A stretch of 64,000 bases of DNA from contig JAPFDT010000033.1 of assembly GCA_026169815.1 (NCBI GenBank), positions 42,575 through 106,574 on the forward strand. The letters are read 5' to 3'. This stretch comes from Pseudogracilibacillus sp. Lineage in GTDB: Bacteria > Bacillota > Bacilli > Bacillales > Amphibacillaceae. Below the pieces are notes generated by a model. The model did no database searches. It was not told the DNA's origin and saw only the letters and a program-made list of their open reading frames with translations. How positions within the stretch are numbered: position 1 is the first letter of the stretch; every line of letters begins with the position of its first letter. This document shows positions 40,609 through 50,505 of this stretch, piece by piece. A program made the translations under genes and the position numbers.

Positions 40609-40641
40609 GGGAGAGGCTATTCTTTACGTTTCGCCTCTCCT
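40609..40641 (-). other. Stem-loop between rpoB and rpoC
   Basis: GGAGAGGC (40610-40617) and GCCTCTCC (40633-40640) form a perfect eight-base stem with a 15-base loop. No T-run follows on the minus strand, so it is more likely an RNA-processing or stability element than a terminator. Confidence 0.5.
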
Positions 40642-40649
40642 ACGCTTAA

Positions 40650-43600
40650 TTAATCTTGTTTAACTTCTAAGTTTAGTGTGTCTTCTGTTTCTGAATCGTC
40701 TTCTTCTAATACTCGTAAGTCGATTTCTTCCTTATCGCTCGACAGCATTTTAACGTCCATACCTAAACTTTGTAACTCTTTAATTAGTACTTTGAATGAC
40801 TCAGGAACACCTGGGTCTGGTACGTTATGTCCTTTAACAATCGATTCATATGTCTGAACACGTCCGACGATATCATCTGATTTAACCGTTAAAATTTCTT
40901 GTAACGTATAAGCTGCACCGTAAGCTTCAAGTGCCCAAACTTCCATCTCACCAAAACGCTGTCCACCAAATTGTGCTTTACCACCCAGTGGTTGCTGCGT
41001 TACTAATGAATATGGTCCAGTTGAACGAGCATGTAACTTATCATCTACCATGTGAGATAACTTAATTAAATAAGAAACTCCTACAGAGACACGGTTATCA
41101 AACGGCTCTCCTGTTCTTCCATCATACAGGACCGTTTTAGCATCAGCTGCCATCCCAGCTTCTTTTATCGTTTCAAATACATCTTCTTCAGTCGCACCGT
41201 CAAATACTGGTGATGCAACGTGAATACCTAATTCTCTAGCTGCCATTCCTAAATGAAGCTCAAACATTTGTCCAATGTTCATTCGGGATGGAACACCTAG
41301 TGGGTTAAGCATTACATCAACTGGAGTACCATCCGGTAAGTAAGGCATATCTTCTTCTGGTAGTAATTTTGAAATTACCCCTTTGTTTCCGTGACGACCT
41401 GCCATCTTATCTCCTTCAGAAATCTTACGCTTCTGAACGATATAAACACGGATTAATTTATTAACTCCTGGTTTTAGTTCATCGCCATCTTCACGATTGA
41501 AAATTTTCACATCATGAACAATTCCACCTGCACCATGAGGTACACGTAACGATGTATCACGTACTTCACGAGCCTTCTCTCCGAAGATAGCATGTAATAG
41601 ACGTTCTTCAGCCGATAATTCTGTTACCCCTTTAGGTGTAACTTTACCTACTAAAATATCACTGTCTTTTACTTCCGCTCCGATTCGGATAATACCTTCT
41701 TCATCTAAGTTCTTTAACGCATCTTCTCCAACGTTTGGAATGTCACGCGTAATTTCTTCAGGTCCTAACTTCGTATCGCGGGCTTCAGCTTCATATTCTT
41801 CAATGTGAATAGAAGTGAAGTCATCGTCTTTAACTAGACGATCACTCATAATAATCGCGTCTTCATAGTTATATCCTTCCCATGTCATGAAGGCAACAAG
41901 CACGTTACGACCTAAAGCAAGTTCACCTAGTTCCATAGACGGACCATCAGCCAGAACTTCTCCTTTTGTAACACGATTTCCTTCACTTACAATCGGACGT
42001 TGGTTATAACATGTTCCTTGGTTGGAACGAATAAACTTCTGTAACTGGTACGTATCCGCATCACCTGAAACCTCTTTTCCGTCGACATTTGATACACGAC
42101 GAACGATAATTTCTTTTGCTTCTACTTTTTCAACAATTCCATCATTACGACAAATAATTGCTGCTCCTGAATCTTTTCCTGTAACGTACTCCATTCCCGT
42201 TCCAACTGTTGGTGATTCTGGTGTTAATAAAGGTACTGCTTGACGTTGCATGTTCGCACCCATTAACGCACGGTTCGAGTCATCATTCTCTAAGAATGGA
42301 ATACATGCCGTTGCACCTGAAACTACTTGCTTCGGCGATACGTCCATGTAATCTATTTTATCGCGTTGAACAATCGTGTTTTCACCGCGGAATCTAGCAA
42401 TAACTTCATCTCTAACAAATTTACCTTCTTCATCTAACTGTGCGTTCGCCTGAGCGACGACATAGTTATCTTCTTCATCAGCTGTTAAGTAATCAATTTC
42501 TGTTGTTACTTGACCTAACTCTGAATCAACTCGACGATAAGGTGTTTCGATGAAACCAAATTTGTTAACACGAGCATAAGACGATAACGAGTTAATTAAC
42601 CCGATATTCGGTCCCTCTGGCGTTTCAATTGGACACATTCTTCCGTAGTGTGAATAGTGAACGTCTCGAACTTCCATTCCAGCACGCTCTCTCGTCAGTC
42701 CCCCAGGCCCTAATGCAGATAGACGACGCTTATGCGTTAACTCTGCTAATGGGTTCGTCTGGTCCATGAACTGTGATAACTGAGAACTACCGAAGAACTC
42801 TTTAATCGACGCCGTAACAGGTCGAATGTTAATTAACTGCTGTGGCGCAATGCTCGCTGTGTCTTGAATCGACATTCTTTCACGAACAACTCGCTCCATT
42901 CGAGATAGTCCAATACGGAACTGGTTTTGTAGTAATTCCCCTACTGAACGTAAACGACGATTTCCTAAGTGGTCAATATCATCAGTATGTCCTACTTCAA
43001 ACAGTAAGTTAAAGAAGTAACTAATTGATGATAAAATATCCGCTTGTGTAATATTCTTTATATCGTTTGGAACATCAGCGTTACCAACTACGTGGAGAAC
43101 TCTTTCTCCTTCCGAATCAGTCGGGTCTAATATTTTAATCATTTGAACAGGGACGTCAACGTCTTCAACGCCGTTATATAGTTCAATTGTTTCTAAGTTT
43201 AATTTATGGTCATCACTTTCCAAATGTGGAATTAATTGATTCAATAACCTACGATCAATTTTATCCCCATGCTCAGCTAAAACTTCACCTGTCTCTTTAT
43301 TAACAATCGTTTCAGCTAACGTTTGGTTTAGTAATCTATTTTTAATATCTAATTTTTTATTCATTTTGTAACGACCAACGTGTGCTAAGTCATAGCGCTT
43401 CGGATCAAAGAAACGTGACACTAATAAACTTTTAGCATTTTCTACTGTTGGTGGTTCACCTGGACGTAGACGCTCATAAATTTCTAGCAAGGCTTTTTCA
43501 GTCGTTTCAATATTATCTTTTTCTAATGTATTTCTTAAATATTCATTATCCCCAACGAGATCGATAATCTCCTGGTCTGTATTCATTCCTAATGCTCGTA

Positions 43601-44186
43601 GCAAAACAGTAATCGGCATTTTACGCGTACGATCAATTCGTACATAAGCTACATCTCTTGCATCTGTTTCAAACTCTAACCAAGCTCCACGGTTCGGAAT
43701 TACTGTAGCTTCAATACCACGTTTACCATTTTTATCGAACTTTTCATTGTAATATACACTTGGAGAACGAACAAGCTGAGATACGATAACACGTTCAGCA
43801 CCGTTGATGATAAACGTACCTGTATCTGTCATTAATGGGAAATTACCCATAAATACTTCTTGCTCTTTCACTTCACCTGTCTGATTATTGATGAGACGTA
43901 CCTTCACGCGAAGTGGTGCATTATAAGTAACATCTCTTTCTTTCGCTTCTTCTACAGGATACTCAATTTCACCAAAACTATAATCGACAAATTCTAACGA
44001 CAAATTCCCAGAGAAGTCTTCAATTGGTGAGATATCTGAAAACATCTCTTTTAATCCTTCTTCCAAGAACCATTCATATGAAGCTGTTTGAATCTCGATT
44101 AAATTAGGTAAATCTAATACTTCACTTATACGTGCATAACTGCGACGTTCGCGATAACGTCCATATTGAACTAGTTGTCCTGCCAA
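40650..44186 (-). CDS. rpoB: DNA-directed RNA polymerase subunit beta
   Basis: The beta subunit of RNA polymerase, 1178 residues. I start at TTG 44186: GGGGTGA lies about five bases upstream and the product then begins [20 protein letters not shown], matching the Bacillus start. A longer reading from TTG 44207 lacks a ribosome site. The rifampicin region [20 protein letters not shown] followed by RLSALGPGG is wild type, predicting sensitivity. The C-terminal part contains [11 protein letters not shown] and [20 protein letters not shown]. Confidence 0.97.
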   Translation of the reverse strand: MAGQLVQYGRYRERRSYARISEVLDLPNLIEIQTASYEWFLEEGLKEMFSDISPIEDFSGNLSLEFVDYSFGEIEYPVEEAKERDVTYNAPLRVKVRLINNQTGEVKEQEVFMGNFPLMTDTGTFIINGAERVIVSQLVRSPSVYYNEKFDKNGKRGIEATVIPNRGAWLEFETDARDVAYVRIDRTRKMPITVLLRALGMNTDQEIIDLVGDNEYLRNTLEKDNIETTEKALLEIYERLRPGEPPTVENAKSLLVSRFFDPKRYDLAHVGRYKMNKKLDIKNRLLNQTLAETIVNKETGEVLAEHGDKIDRRLLNQLIPHLESDDHKLNLETIELYNGVEDVDVPVQMIKILDPTDSEGERVLHVVGNADVPNDIKNITQADILSSISYFFNLLFEVGHTDDIDHLGNRRLRSVGELLQNQFRIGLSRMERVVRERMSIQDTASIAPQQLINIRPVTASIKEFFGSSQLSQFMDQTNPLAELTHKRRLSALGPGGLTRERAGMEVRDVHYSHYGRMCPIETPEGPNIGLINSLSSYARVNKFGFIETPYRRVDSELGQVTTEIDYLTADEEDNYVVAQANAQLDEEGKFVRDEVIARFRGENTIVQRDKIDYMDVSPKQVVSGATACIPFLENDDSNRALMGANMQRQAVPLLTPESPTVGTGMEYVTGKDSGAAIICRNDGIVEKVEAKEIIVRRVSNVDGKEVSGDADTYQLQKFIRSNQGTCYNQRPIVSEGNRVTKGEVLADGPSMELGELALGRNVLVAFMTWEGYNYEDAIIMSDRLVKDDDFTSIHIEEYEAEARDTKLGPEEITRDIPNVGEDALKNLDEEGIIRIGAEVKDSDILVGKVTPKGVTELSAEERLLHAIFGEKAREVRDTSLRVPHGAGGIVHDVKIFNREDGDELKPGVNKLIRVYIVQKRKISEGDKMAGRHGNKGVISKLLPEEDMPYLPDGTPVDVMLNPLGVPSRMNIGQMFELHLGMAARELGIHVASPVFDGATEEDVFETIKEAGMAADAKTVLYDGRTGEPFDNRVSVGVSYLIKLSHMVDDKLHARSTGPYSLVTQQPLGGKAQFGGQRFGEMEVWALEAYGAAYTLQEILTVKSDDIVGRVQTYESIVKGHNVPDPGVPESFKVLIKELQSLGMDVKMLSSDKEEIDLRVLEEDDSETEDTLNLEVKQD

Positions 44187-44278
44187 CTGCTTCACCCCTA
44201 AAATCAAACATTTTTTATTAAATTAGGTTTGTTATACCTCTATATAACAACACCTAAACATCCTACTCATTCATTTAA

Positions 44279-44284
44279 ATTATA
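44279..44284 (-). promoter_or_regulatory. Possible second -10 element closer to rpoB
   Basis: Minus-strand TATAAT (44284-44279), preceded by TTG, about 95 bases before the rpoB start. No convincing -35. It could be a second start within the 400-base rpoB leader. Confidence 0.3.
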
Positions 44285-44548
44285 CAATGCGCAACAAATA
44301 AAAATTTACCAAACACTTGTTTTTTTATCCTTTTTGCGTTATTCTTTTTAAGAAAACATCTTGAAAATGGTTTCTAGTCCAAACCTTTTCTTTTGTTATA
44401 TTAGAAAGACGCATCTCATTTCAATGCACAAAAACAGGAATCAATGCACACTTCGTCATTCACTCCATCATTCCCTATTCTTTCAAACTATATACATAAC
44501 ATTTAATTAATAACACTTGACAAAAGATAAGCATTGTAGCATTTAAAT

Positions 44549-44577
44549 ATTTTACCATACTGGTATATCGAAGTCAA
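44549..44577 (-). promoter_or_regulatory. Sigma-A promoter of rpoB-rpoC
   Basis: Minus-strand TTGACT (44577-44572), 17-base spacer and TAAAAT (44554-44549), about 365 bases upstream of rpoB. The intervening leader (44208-44540) has no gene and no terminator I can support. Confidence 0.65.
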
Positions 44578-44614
44578 GTTTACTTCCAATTTCTAACTTA
44601 CTTAAATAAAGGTA

Positions 44615-45223
44615 TCAAGCTAACTTTTTTCTAGCACGAATAATATGATAACCTTTTTTCCTTCCTATTACGTCTACTTCTGAAAAAAGAGTCGATAAAT
44701 AAGAAATTACTGAAGGGGCACCTTGTTTCTTCTGAACAACGACCCATAATTCGCCACCTTCCACCAAATGTTCAGCACTTGTTTTAAAAAAATGTTGAAT
44801 CACTTTTTTTCCAGCTCGAATTGGCGGATTCGTTAAAACAGCTGCAAATGTATGATCTTGCAAATGTTCAAATCCATCACTTTGTTTAATGTCTGTATTT
44901 TCCACATTGTTTCGCTCTGCGTTCTGTTGAGCAAGCTCTATCGCTCGTTCATTAATATCTACTAAATGGACTTGGCGGTCTTGATGGAAATGGGCAACGG
45001 AAATACCAATTGGACCATAGCCACAACCTAAATCTAAAAAATCCCCCGCAACCTCCGGAGCTTGGAACGTCTCAATTAATAGACGCGAACCAAAATCAAT
45101 ACCCTTTTTTGAAAAAACTCCCGCCCCTGTAGTAAAGGTAAAAGGATGATGCTTCAACGTACATTCAACTGACGATGACTTTTCTTTTGATTGTGGTTGT
45201 TTTGAATAATAATGATCTGACAT
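44615..45223 (-). CDS. Class I SAM-dependent rRNA methyltransferase (RsmC-like, YbxB type)
   Basis: A 202-residue methyltransferase matching the C-terminal catalytic half of RsmC, which makes m2G in 16S rRNA. The SAM motif DLGCGYGPIGIS (about 62-73), acidic ligand VHLVDINERA and catalytic NPPIRAGK (about 131-138) are present. The RsmC family needs NPP; here it is followed by Ile. It lies between rplL and rpoB as in Bacillus and Staphylococcus. The exact modified base is inferred. Confidence 0.9.
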   Translation of the reverse strand: MSDHYYSKQPQSKEKSSSVECTLKHHPFTFTTGAGVFSKKGIDFGSRLLIETFQAPEVAGDFLDLGCGYGPIGISVAHFHQDRQVHLVDINERAIELAQQNAERNNVENTDIKQSDGFEHLQDHTFAAVLTNPPIRAGKKVIQHFFKTSAEHLVEGGELWVVVQKKQGAPSVISYLSTLFSEVDVIGRKKGYHIIRARKKLA

Positions 45224-45274
45224 TGTTTAGAGCACCCACTTTTATATACTAGAGAAGATAATTATGAGGTAAAG

Positions 45275-45306
45275 AAAAGCTCGTCACACAAATATGACGA
45301 GCTTTC
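45275..45306 (-). terminator. Terminator after rplL
   Basis: Inverted repeat AAAGCTCGTCA (45276-45286) / TGACGAGCTTT (45295-45305). On the minus strand TTTTC follows; nine bases after the rplL stop. Probably partial, as rpoB is often reached by read-through in relatives. Confidence 0.75.
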
Positions 45307-45314
45307 ACTTTTTA

Positions 45315-45680
45315 TTACTTAAGTTCTACTTTTGCTCCAGCTTCTTCAAGCTTCTCTTTTGCTTCTTCAGCTTCTTCTTTAGAAACTCCTTCTTTGATTG
45401 CTTTAGGAGCTGCATCTGTTAAGTCTTTAGCGTCTTTTAGACCTAGACCTGTAATTTCACGAACTGCTTTAACAACTTTAATCTTAGAAGCACCTGCGTC
45501 TTCTAATACTACGTCAAATTCAGTTTGTTCTTCTGCTGCTACTTCTCCACCACCTGCACCTGCTACTGCTACTGGAGCTGCTGCTGTTACACCAAACTCT
45601 TCCTCAATTGCTTTTACTAAATCGTTTAATTCTAAAACAGTCATTTCTTTTACTGCTTCGATAATTTGTTCATTCGTCAT
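45315..45680 (-). CDS. rplL: 50S ribosomal protein L7/L12
   Basis: A 121-residue L7/L12, the acidic stalk protein that recruits translation GTPases. N-terminal dimer helix ([20 protein letters not shown]), Ala/Gly hinge (about 35-52) and C-terminal domain with [20 protein letters not shown] are present. GGAGG before ATG 45680; 55 bases after rplJ. Confidence 0.98.
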   Translation of the reverse strand: MTNEQIIEAVKEMTVLELNDLVKAIEEEFGVTAAAPVAVAGAGGGEVAAEEQTEFDVVLEDAGASKIKVVKAVREITGLGLKDAKDLTDAAPKAIKEGVSKEEAEEAKEKLEEAGAKVELK

Positions 45681-45735
45681 TTGTATTTCCTCCTATTGGA
45701 ATATCATTTTTTATTTTTTCGTTATATGGCAAAGC

Positions 45736-46236
45736 TTACTCTGCCGCTTCTTCGTCTTGTTGATCTGCAATCGCTTGTGTAGCATAAGCTAAATTGCGGA
45801 TTGGTGCTTGCAGTACGCTTAGTAACATAGATACAAGACCGTCGTAATCTGGTAGTGTCGATAATTCTTTAATTTGATCAAGTGTTGCTACTTCTCCTTG
45901 AATTACACCTGCTTTAACCTCTAACGCCTCATGGTCTTTAGCAAAGTTATGAAGGATTTTTGCTGGTGCAACTACATCTTCAGATCCAAATGCAATAGCA
46001 GTTGGCCCTACTAAGCTCTCTGTTAATGATTCAAGATCAGAACCTGCGATCGCACGACGAGCTAATGTATTTTTATACACTTTATAGTCGATATCGTTAT
46101 CACGTAGTTCTTTTCTTAATGCTGTAACTTCCGCAACTGATAAACCACGGTAGTCTACTAATACAGCTGACTCACTCTCATTAAACTTTTGAGAAATCTC
46201 ATCTACTACTAATTGTTTTTCCGCTATTTTTGACAT
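45736..46236 (-). CDS. rplJ: 50S ribosomal protein L10
   Basis: A 166-residue L10, base of the L7/L12 stalk. I start at ATG 46236 (AGGAGGTGG upstream), giving [20 protein letters not shown]. The C-terminal helix that holds L12 dimers is present ([13 protein letters not shown] and following). It is preceded by a structured leader with attenuator. Confidence 0.98.
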   Translation of the reverse strand: MSKIAEKQLVVDEISQKFNESESAVLVDYRGLSVAEVTALRKELRDNDIDYKVYKNTLARRAIAGSDLESLTESLVGPTAIAFGSEDVVAPAKILHNFAKDHEALEVKAGVIQGEVATLDQIKELSTLPDYDGLVSMLLSVLQAPIRNLAYATQAIADQQDEEAAE

Positions 46237-46257
46237 CGGTCCACCTCCTGTGAGCAT

Positions 46258-46436
46258 GTTATACGGTATGTTCGTGATGTATGTTCATCATACAAATAAA
46301 AAACCTTCATATCCGAAGACATGAAGGTATAATTATAGTACGTTTCATTTATAATACGATAATTAAACACCTCGGTAGGATATTAAGCAGTTACGCCCCT
46401 ACTGTCTACGGTATAACATATACAATTTTTAAATAC
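46258..46436 (-). ncRNA. L10 (rplJ) leader RNA
   Basis: The leader between promoter and rplJ contains the conserved L10-binding region of Bacillales: CCGTAGACAGTAGGGGCG, an AACTGCTTAAT segment and CCTACCGAGGTG (about 46360-46410). The arms AGTAGG and CCTACC pair. It is followed by an intrinsic terminator. Binding of L10(L12)4 to this RNA would reduce expression of rplJL. Assignment rests on motif and position. Confidence 0.8.
46295..46329 (-). terminator. Attenuator hairpin in the L10 leader
   Basis: Minus-strand ACCTTCATGTCTTCGGATATGAAGGTTTTTTA, quoted as stem ACCTTCAT/ATGAAGGT with a TTCGG-containing loop and T-run, 60 bases before rplJ. It lies downstream of the L10-binding region, so it is a regulated terminator. 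Confidence 0.85.
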
Positions 46437-46442
46437 TTTGTT

Positions 46443-46471
46443 AGTATAATACAGTTATTTCACACTGTCAA
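46443..46471 (-). promoter_or_regulatory. Sigma-A promoter of rplJ-rplL
   Basis: Minus-strand TTGACA (46471-46466), 17-base spacer, TATACT (46448-46443), directly after the rplA stop. Near consensus. Confidence 0.8.
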
Positions 46472-46481
46472 TACATAATGA

Positions 46482-47174
46482 TTATTCGTAACTTGATACG
46501 TCTAACTTAATTCCAGGTCCCATTGTTGAAGTAATAACAACGTTACGTAGGTAAGTTCCTTTTGATGATTGTGGTTTTGCTTTCGCAATTGTATCCATAA
46601 TCGTTGCAAAGTTTTCTACTAACTTTTCATCTTCAAATGAAACTTTTCCAATTGGAACGTGTAAGTTAGATGATTTATCAACACGATATTCAACTTTACC
46701 AGCTTTAATATCGTTAACAGCTTTTTCTACTTCAAAAGTAACTGTTCCTGTTTTCGGGTTTGGCATTAAACCTTTTGGTCCAAGTACTCGACCTAGTTTA
46801 CCAACTTCAGCCATCATATCTGGTGTAGCTACAACGACATCAAAGTCGAACCAACCGTTATTAATTTTAGCAATAACGTCAGCATCACCGATATAATCAG
46901 CACCTGCCGCTTCTGCTTCTTTAACTTTATCGCCTTTAGCGAACACTAGAACGCGTTGAGTCTTACCTGTACCATGCGGTAAAACAACTGCTCCACGAAT
47001 ATTTTCATCTGCATTTTTAGGATCTACGCCTAAACGATATGCAACTTCGATTGTTTCATCAAACTTAGCTTTTGAAGCTTCTTTTAATAAAGCAACCGCC
47101 TCAGCAATACCGTATTGCTTCGTACGATCAACAAGCTTCGCTGCTTCTTGATAGTTTTTACCTCTTTTTTTCAA
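46482..47174 (-). CDS. rplA: 50S ribosomal protein L1
   Basis: A 230-residue L1 of the E-site stalk. Diagnostic: [19 protein letters not shown] and [18 protein letters not shown]. Follows rplK by 60 bases and has GGAGG upstream. Normal length. Confidence 0.98.
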   Translation of the reverse strand: MKKRGKNYQEAAKLVDRTKQYGIAEAVALLKEASKAKFDETIEVAYRLGVDPKNADENIRGAVVLPHGTGKTQRVLVFAKGDKVKEAEAAGADYIGDADVIAKINNGWFDFDVVVATPDMMAEVGKLGRVLGPKGLMPNPKTGTVTFEVEKAVNDIKAGKVEYRVDKSSNLHVPIGKVSFEDEKLVENFATIMDTIAKAKPQSSKGTYLRNVVITSTMGPGIKLDVSSYE

Positions 47175-47234
47175 TTTAGTTCCTCCTTATATGTGGTATT
47201 AGCGGATATACCTCCCACGTATCAGGCACGGCAA

Positions 47235-47660
47235 TTAGTCTTCGATTGTAACTCCCATACTACGTGCTGTACCTTCTACCATACGCATAGCTGCTTCGAC
47301 GTCAGCAGCGTTTAAGTCTTGCATTTTCGATTCTGCAATTTCTCTTACTTTGTCACGCTTTACTGTCGCAACTTTATTTTTATTTGGCTCTCCTGACGCT
47401 TTGTCAATACCAGCAGCTTGTTTTAATAAAACTGCAGCCGGTGGAGTTTTTGTAATAAATGTAAATGAGCGATCTTCAAACACCGTAATTTCAACTGGAA
47501 TAATTAAACCAGCCTGGTCTTGTGTTTGAGCGTTAAACTCTTTACAGAACCCCATAATGTTAATTCCTGCTTGTCCAAGTGCTGGTCCAACAGGTGGTGC
47601 TGGGTTTGCTTTACCAGCTGGGATTTGTAATTTAACAATATCAATAACTTTTTTAGCCAC
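47235..47660 (-). CDS. rplK: 50S ribosomal protein L11
   Basis: A 141-residue L11 of the GTPase centre. I start at GTG 47660, eight bases after GGAGG, giving [20 protein letters not shown]. The Pro-rich [19 protein letters not shown] thiostrepton-binding region is intact. An upstream reading of 26 residues belongs to the leader. Confidence 0.97.
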   Translation of the reverse strand: MAKKVIDIVKLQIPAGKANPAPPVGPALGQAGINIMGFCKEFNAQTQDQAGLIIPVEITVFEDRSFTFITKTPPAAVLLKQAAGIDKASGEPNKNKVATVKRDKVREIAESKMQDLNAADVEAAMRMVEGTARSMGVTIED

Positions 47661-47663
47661 GAG

Positions 47664-47764
47664 ACACACCTCCTCACTAGTCCGTGATGTGGTAATTGGG
47701 TCTTTTCTTCCAAATTCCCTCCCACTCATATCGTGCACATAATGTTGCTTAAAAGTATGCGCAA
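47664..47764 (-). ncRNA. Untranslated leader of rplK-rplA
   Basis: About 100 bases separate the promoter from rplK. The segment GTGGGAGGG...CCAATTACCACATCACGGACTAGTGAGG resembles the conserved leaders before rplK in Bacillales, where L11 or L1 feedback is suspected. The call is by position and partial resemblance only. Confidence 0.35.
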
Positions 47765-47771
47765 CAAGAAA

Positions 47772-47800
47772 ATCTTAGCATACATAGGTGGTGATTGCAA
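47772..47800 (-). promoter_or_regulatory. Sigma-A promoter of rplK-rplA
   Basis: Minus-strand TTGCAA (47800-47795), 17-base spacer and TAAGAT (47777-47772) with an upstream TGC (extended -10). Confidence 0.6.
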
Positions 47801-47954
47801 ATGAAATGTGTGTGATTTAATCTTGTTTCTTTAAAAAAGATAATAAATGAAGAGTACATATGCAAATATAGAATAATCCACTGAGTCATTCAGAGTAGAC
47901 AGGAATGCTGTGACGTAATTGTTATTATTCATAATATAACAAAACAGATACTGC

Positions 47955-48090
47955 GAAACTCTCGCTACGGAAAAGCACTACGCTTTCCGTGGGCTCGCGA
48001 TTAGCCTCCTCGAAAGAAAATCACTTTCTGCGGGGTCTAATCGTCTTCGCTTTCCCACAGGAGTCTTCGTGCTTTTCCTTCGCTATAGTT
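47955..48090. repeat. Palindromic repeat element, copy A
   Basis: Outer arms GGAAAAGCAC (47969-47978) and GTGCTTTTCC (48069-48078) and inner arms GATTAG/CTAATC and GAAAG/CTTTC give a nested cruciform-like structure. Reverse-complemented, it shares GACTCCTG-GGGAA, GACCCCGCA, GAGGAGGCT and CGGAAAGCG blocks with copy B at 48252-48382. Noncoding, in the rplK-nusG gap. Confidence 0.85.
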
Positions 48091-48251
48091 GATGCATTGA
48101 ATATTATCAGAGGTTTCATTTAATTTTTTAAATATGTAAATTAACAACATATTTCTACTATAAATATTAATAATTAAAAAGTGTAATTTATTCTAGAAAC
48201 TAAATTTACAGTCACTGAAAAAGTGTTATTAGTAAATAAAACTTTCAACAG

Positions 48252-48382
48252 TAAATACAAAGCAGTCCGAATATATGTAGACTCCTGCGGGAAGTAAGAG
48301 TCTATCAAGACCCCGCAAGGCGTATGCCTGAGGAGGCTTGATACTCGCCCGCGGAAAGCGGAATATATTCGGACTGCGATGG
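48252..48382. repeat. Palindromic repeat element, copy B
   Basis: Outer arms GCAGTCCGAATATAT (48262-48276) and ATATATTCGGACTGC (about 48363-48377) enclose GACTCCTGCGGGAAG, ATCAAGACCCCGCAAGGC, GCCTGAGGAGGCTTGAT and CGCCCGCGGAAAGCG. The inner arms ATCAAG/CTTGAT occupy the place of GATTAG/CTAATC in copy A. Similar elements are common in Bacillaceae genomes. The 48091-48251 and 48383-48490 stretches show nothing else. Confidence 0.88.
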
Positions 48383-48493
48383 TTCTTCTCTAACTATATA
48401 ATATAAATTGAACCTTTTTCAGCTCAGTAGAAAGTACGATGTTTTGCTTGATGATAGTTACGTCGCAATTTACGTTTACCACGAATGAACTAA

Positions 48494-48546
48494 ATAAAAA
48501 ACATCCTAAACTACATGCTTATGTCAGCATATAATTTAGGATGTTA
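48494..48546 (-). terminator. Rho-independent terminator of nusG
   Basis: Minus-strand AACATCCTAAATTATATGC pairs with GCATGTAGTTTAGGATGTT (one or two mismatches), followed by TTTTT. Only four bases after the nusG stop. It isolates nusG from rplK. Confidence 0.92.
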
Positions 48547-48550
48547 TTAT

Positions 48551-49093
48551 TTATACTTTTTCTACTTGTGTAAAGTCTAATTCAACTGGTGTTTCTCTTC
48601 CGAACATATTTACGTGAACCTTTAACTTTCTCTTATCTACATCAATATGTTCGATTGTCCCCATAAAGGTAGCGAATGGACCTTCCATCACTTTAACATT
48701 CTCTTTTAACTCATACTCAACCTTCACTGAACTATCTTCCATACCTATTTTTTTCAATAAAGACTCTACTTCATATGGTAATAATGGTGTTGGCTTTGTC
48801 CCTTGACCACTTGAACCAACAAACCCTGTAACACCTGGTGTATTTCGGACAACGTACCATGAATCATCTGTCATAATCATTTCCGCTAACACATACCCAG
48901 GGAAAAATTTCTTCATCGTCGTTTTTGTCTTTCCGTCTTTTATTTCTGTTTCTTCTTCCTGAGGAACAATTACACGGAAGATCTTATCATCCATCCCCAT
49001 TGTTTCAACACGTTTTTCCAAATTCATTTTAACTTTATTTTCATAACCTGAATACGTATGGATAACGTACCAGTTTGTTTCCATTGAATCCAT
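48551..49093 (-). CDS. nusG: Transcription termination/antitermination protein NusG
   Basis: A 180-residue NusG, which binds RNA polymerase and promotes pausing or processivity. NGN domain (ETNWYVIHTYSGYENKVKMN start, FPGYVLAEMIMTDDSWYVVR) and C-terminal KOW domain (VKVMEGPFATFMGTIEHID) are present. I choose ATG 49093, six bases after GGAGG; ATGs two codons earlier and three codons later are possible. It is separated from secE by a terminator, so it has its own promoter or relies on read-through. Confidence 0.97.
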   Translation of the reverse strand: MDSMETNWYVIHTYSGYENKVKMNLEKRVETMGMDDKIFRVIVPQEEETEIKDGKTKTTMKKFFPGYVLAEMIMTDDSWYVVRNTPGVTGFVGSSGQGTKPTPLLPYEVESLLKKIGMEDSSVKVEYELKENVKVMEGPFATFMGTIEHIDVDKRKLKVHVNMFGRETPVELDFTQVEKV

Positions 49094-49197
49094 TTTCATC
49101 CTCCGTTCATTTATTTATTCGTTTATTCGATGCTTTCAAAAACTATCACTTTTTCTATCGTCATCAACAAGGGGCATCTAAATTAATAATTGTTTAA

Positions 49198-49241
49198 AAC
49201 AAGTTAAAAAACCCGACATTCCGGGTTCTTTAACTTGTTCA
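49198..49241 (-). terminator. Terminator between secE and nusG
   Basis: Minus-strand AAGTTAAAGAACCCG, loop AATGT, CGGGTTTTTTAACTT: a long stem with a T-run inside the second arm. Lies 34 bases after the secE stop. Confidence 0.85.
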
Positions 49242-49274
49242 CGTATTTATTATCTACTATAACATAGATTATTA

Positions 49275-49463
49275 TTAATTATTCACAAATGGTAGGTTAT
49301 TTAGTAATTGTGAAATCCCTAAATCGACAACCGAGAAAAACACTGCTACAAAAGCAACTGTTGCAATAACAGTGACTGTATAGCTTGCTAATTCAGGGCC
49401 TTTTGGCCAAGATACTTTTTTCATTTCACGCGAGACATCTTTAATAAATTTGAAAATATTCAC
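49275..49463 (-). CDS. secE: Protein translocase subunit SecE
   Basis: A 62-residue single-span SecE that clamps SecY. It starts at GTG 49463 (GGAGG ten bases upstream): the amphipathic helix FKFIKDVSREMKKVSWPKG is followed by one membrane helix (about 27-50). Length and sequence match Bacillus SecE. Confidence 0.95.
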   Translation of the reverse strand: MNIFKFIKDVSREMKKVSWPKGPELASYTVTVIATVAFVAVFFSVVDLGISQLLNNLPFVNN

Positions 49464-49485
49464 AGCAAATATTCCTCCACTACAC

Positions 49486-49635
49486 CTATTTCGTTTCTCG
49501 ATGTTCAACATGTTCATTGCAATGTTTGCAAAACTTCTTCATCGTTAATCGATCAGGGCTTGTCGTTTGATTTTTACTCGTTGTATAATTACGATTATGA
49601 CATTGTGTACATGCCAATGTTATTTTTTTCTTCAT
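49486..49635 (-). CDS. rpmG: 50S ribosomal protein L33, zinc-binding type
   Basis: A 49-residue L33 starting at ATG 49635: [20 protein letters not shown], ending EHRETK. The CxxC pairs (Cys9/12 and Cys36/39) mark the zinc-binding paralogue. It lies between sigH and secE as in Bacillus. Confidence 0.96.
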   Translation of the reverse strand: MKKKITLACTQCHNRNYTTSKNQTTSPDRLTMKKFCKHCNEHVEHRETK

Positions 49636-49699
49636 TTTCTCACCACATAACAGTTTCATTATCTCTTTAAAAGATAGCACGCATCTACTGTCATGTCAA

Positions 49700-50347
49700 T
49701 TATATCAATTCATAACTAATCTCTTCATTTTCAATAAGTTGCCCTACTTTTCGCTTTACTCTTTGCAATGCGTTGTCTATCGACTTTTGTGAGCGGCATA
49801 ATTCTATCGCTATTTCCTCATACATAAAGCCTTCTAAATAAAGGTTTAATACATCCCATTCCAGGTTTGTAAGCACTTTCATCAATTCTAATTTTATAGA
49901 TAAAAAATTTTCTTTCATAATTAACAAATCTTGTGGTTTAGCAGCATCGTAATATTCAATTGTATCAATTAATGGTTGTTCAACTTCTTCTTGGACTGGT
50001 TTATATATCGATATATAGCTATTTAGTGGTGTATGCTTTAATCTAGTTGCTGTTTTTATCGAGGTTATAATTTGCCTTGTTATACATAGCTCGGCGAAAG
50101 TTTTGAACGATGTTCGTTTACTTTCATCATAATCACAAATTGCTTTATACAATCCTATTAACCCTTCTTGCACAACATCTTCTCGGTCACTTCCTACTAG
50201 AAAATATGTACTAGCTTTTTTATGAACAATGCCTTCGTACTTATTCATTAAGTAATCAATTGCTAGCTTGTCCCCATTTTGACCTTCTAATAAAATAGTT
50301 TGATCCATTGACGCATCTTGAAACAATCTGTTCTCTACGCTCTCCAC
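49700..50347 (-). CDS. sigH: RNA polymerase sigma factor SigH
   Basis: A 215-residue sigma-70-family factor in the exact position of sigH (between rae1 and rpmG). Region 2 contains DREDVVQEGLIGLYKAICDY and region 4 ends in RSQKSIDNALQRVKRKVGQL, both SigH-type. Compared with the Bacillus subtilis sequence as I remember it, the N-terminus, the linker after NSYISIYKP and the segment around EWDVLNLYLEG are clearly diverged. The start is either GTG 50359 or GTG 50347; the second is better placed after AGGGGTGA. In Bacillus SigH drives competence and early sporulation; which role applies here is not evident. Confidence 0.9.
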   Translation of the reverse strand: MESVENRLFQDASMDQTILLEGQNGDKLAIDYLMNKYEGIVHKKASTYFLVGSDREDVVQEGLIGLYKAICDYDESKRTSFKTFAELCITRQIITSIKTATRLKHTPLNSYISIYKPVQEEVEQPLIDTIEYYDAAKPQDLLIMKENFLSIKLELMKVLTNLEWDVLNLYLEGFMYEEIAIELCRSQKSIDNALQRVKRKVGQLIENEEISYELI

Positions 50348-50422
50348 AGTTTTATTCACCCCTGTAACTTATTTGTAAGACTATTTCTCTTTTTTTTATC
50401 TGTTTATCAAACTTAAGTATTG

Positions 50423-50452
50423 AGTATACAGTAAGGGCTTTCATTCAGTCAA
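50423..50452 (-). promoter_or_regulatory. Sigma-A promoter of sigH
   Basis: Minus-strand TTGACT (50452-50447), 18-base spacer, TATACT (50428-50423), in the gap after rae1 and about 75 bases before sigH. Confidence 0.6.
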
Positions 50453-50505
50453 CACTATATCACCGGTTAGACAAAACATATCAAAATGCGACAAGCATCA
50501 GCTAA

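Noticed and set aside
44187..44207. Seven-residue N-terminal extension of RpoB
   Set aside because: TTG 44186 has the ribosome site GGGGTGA at proper distance and gives the conserved start; the extension has none.
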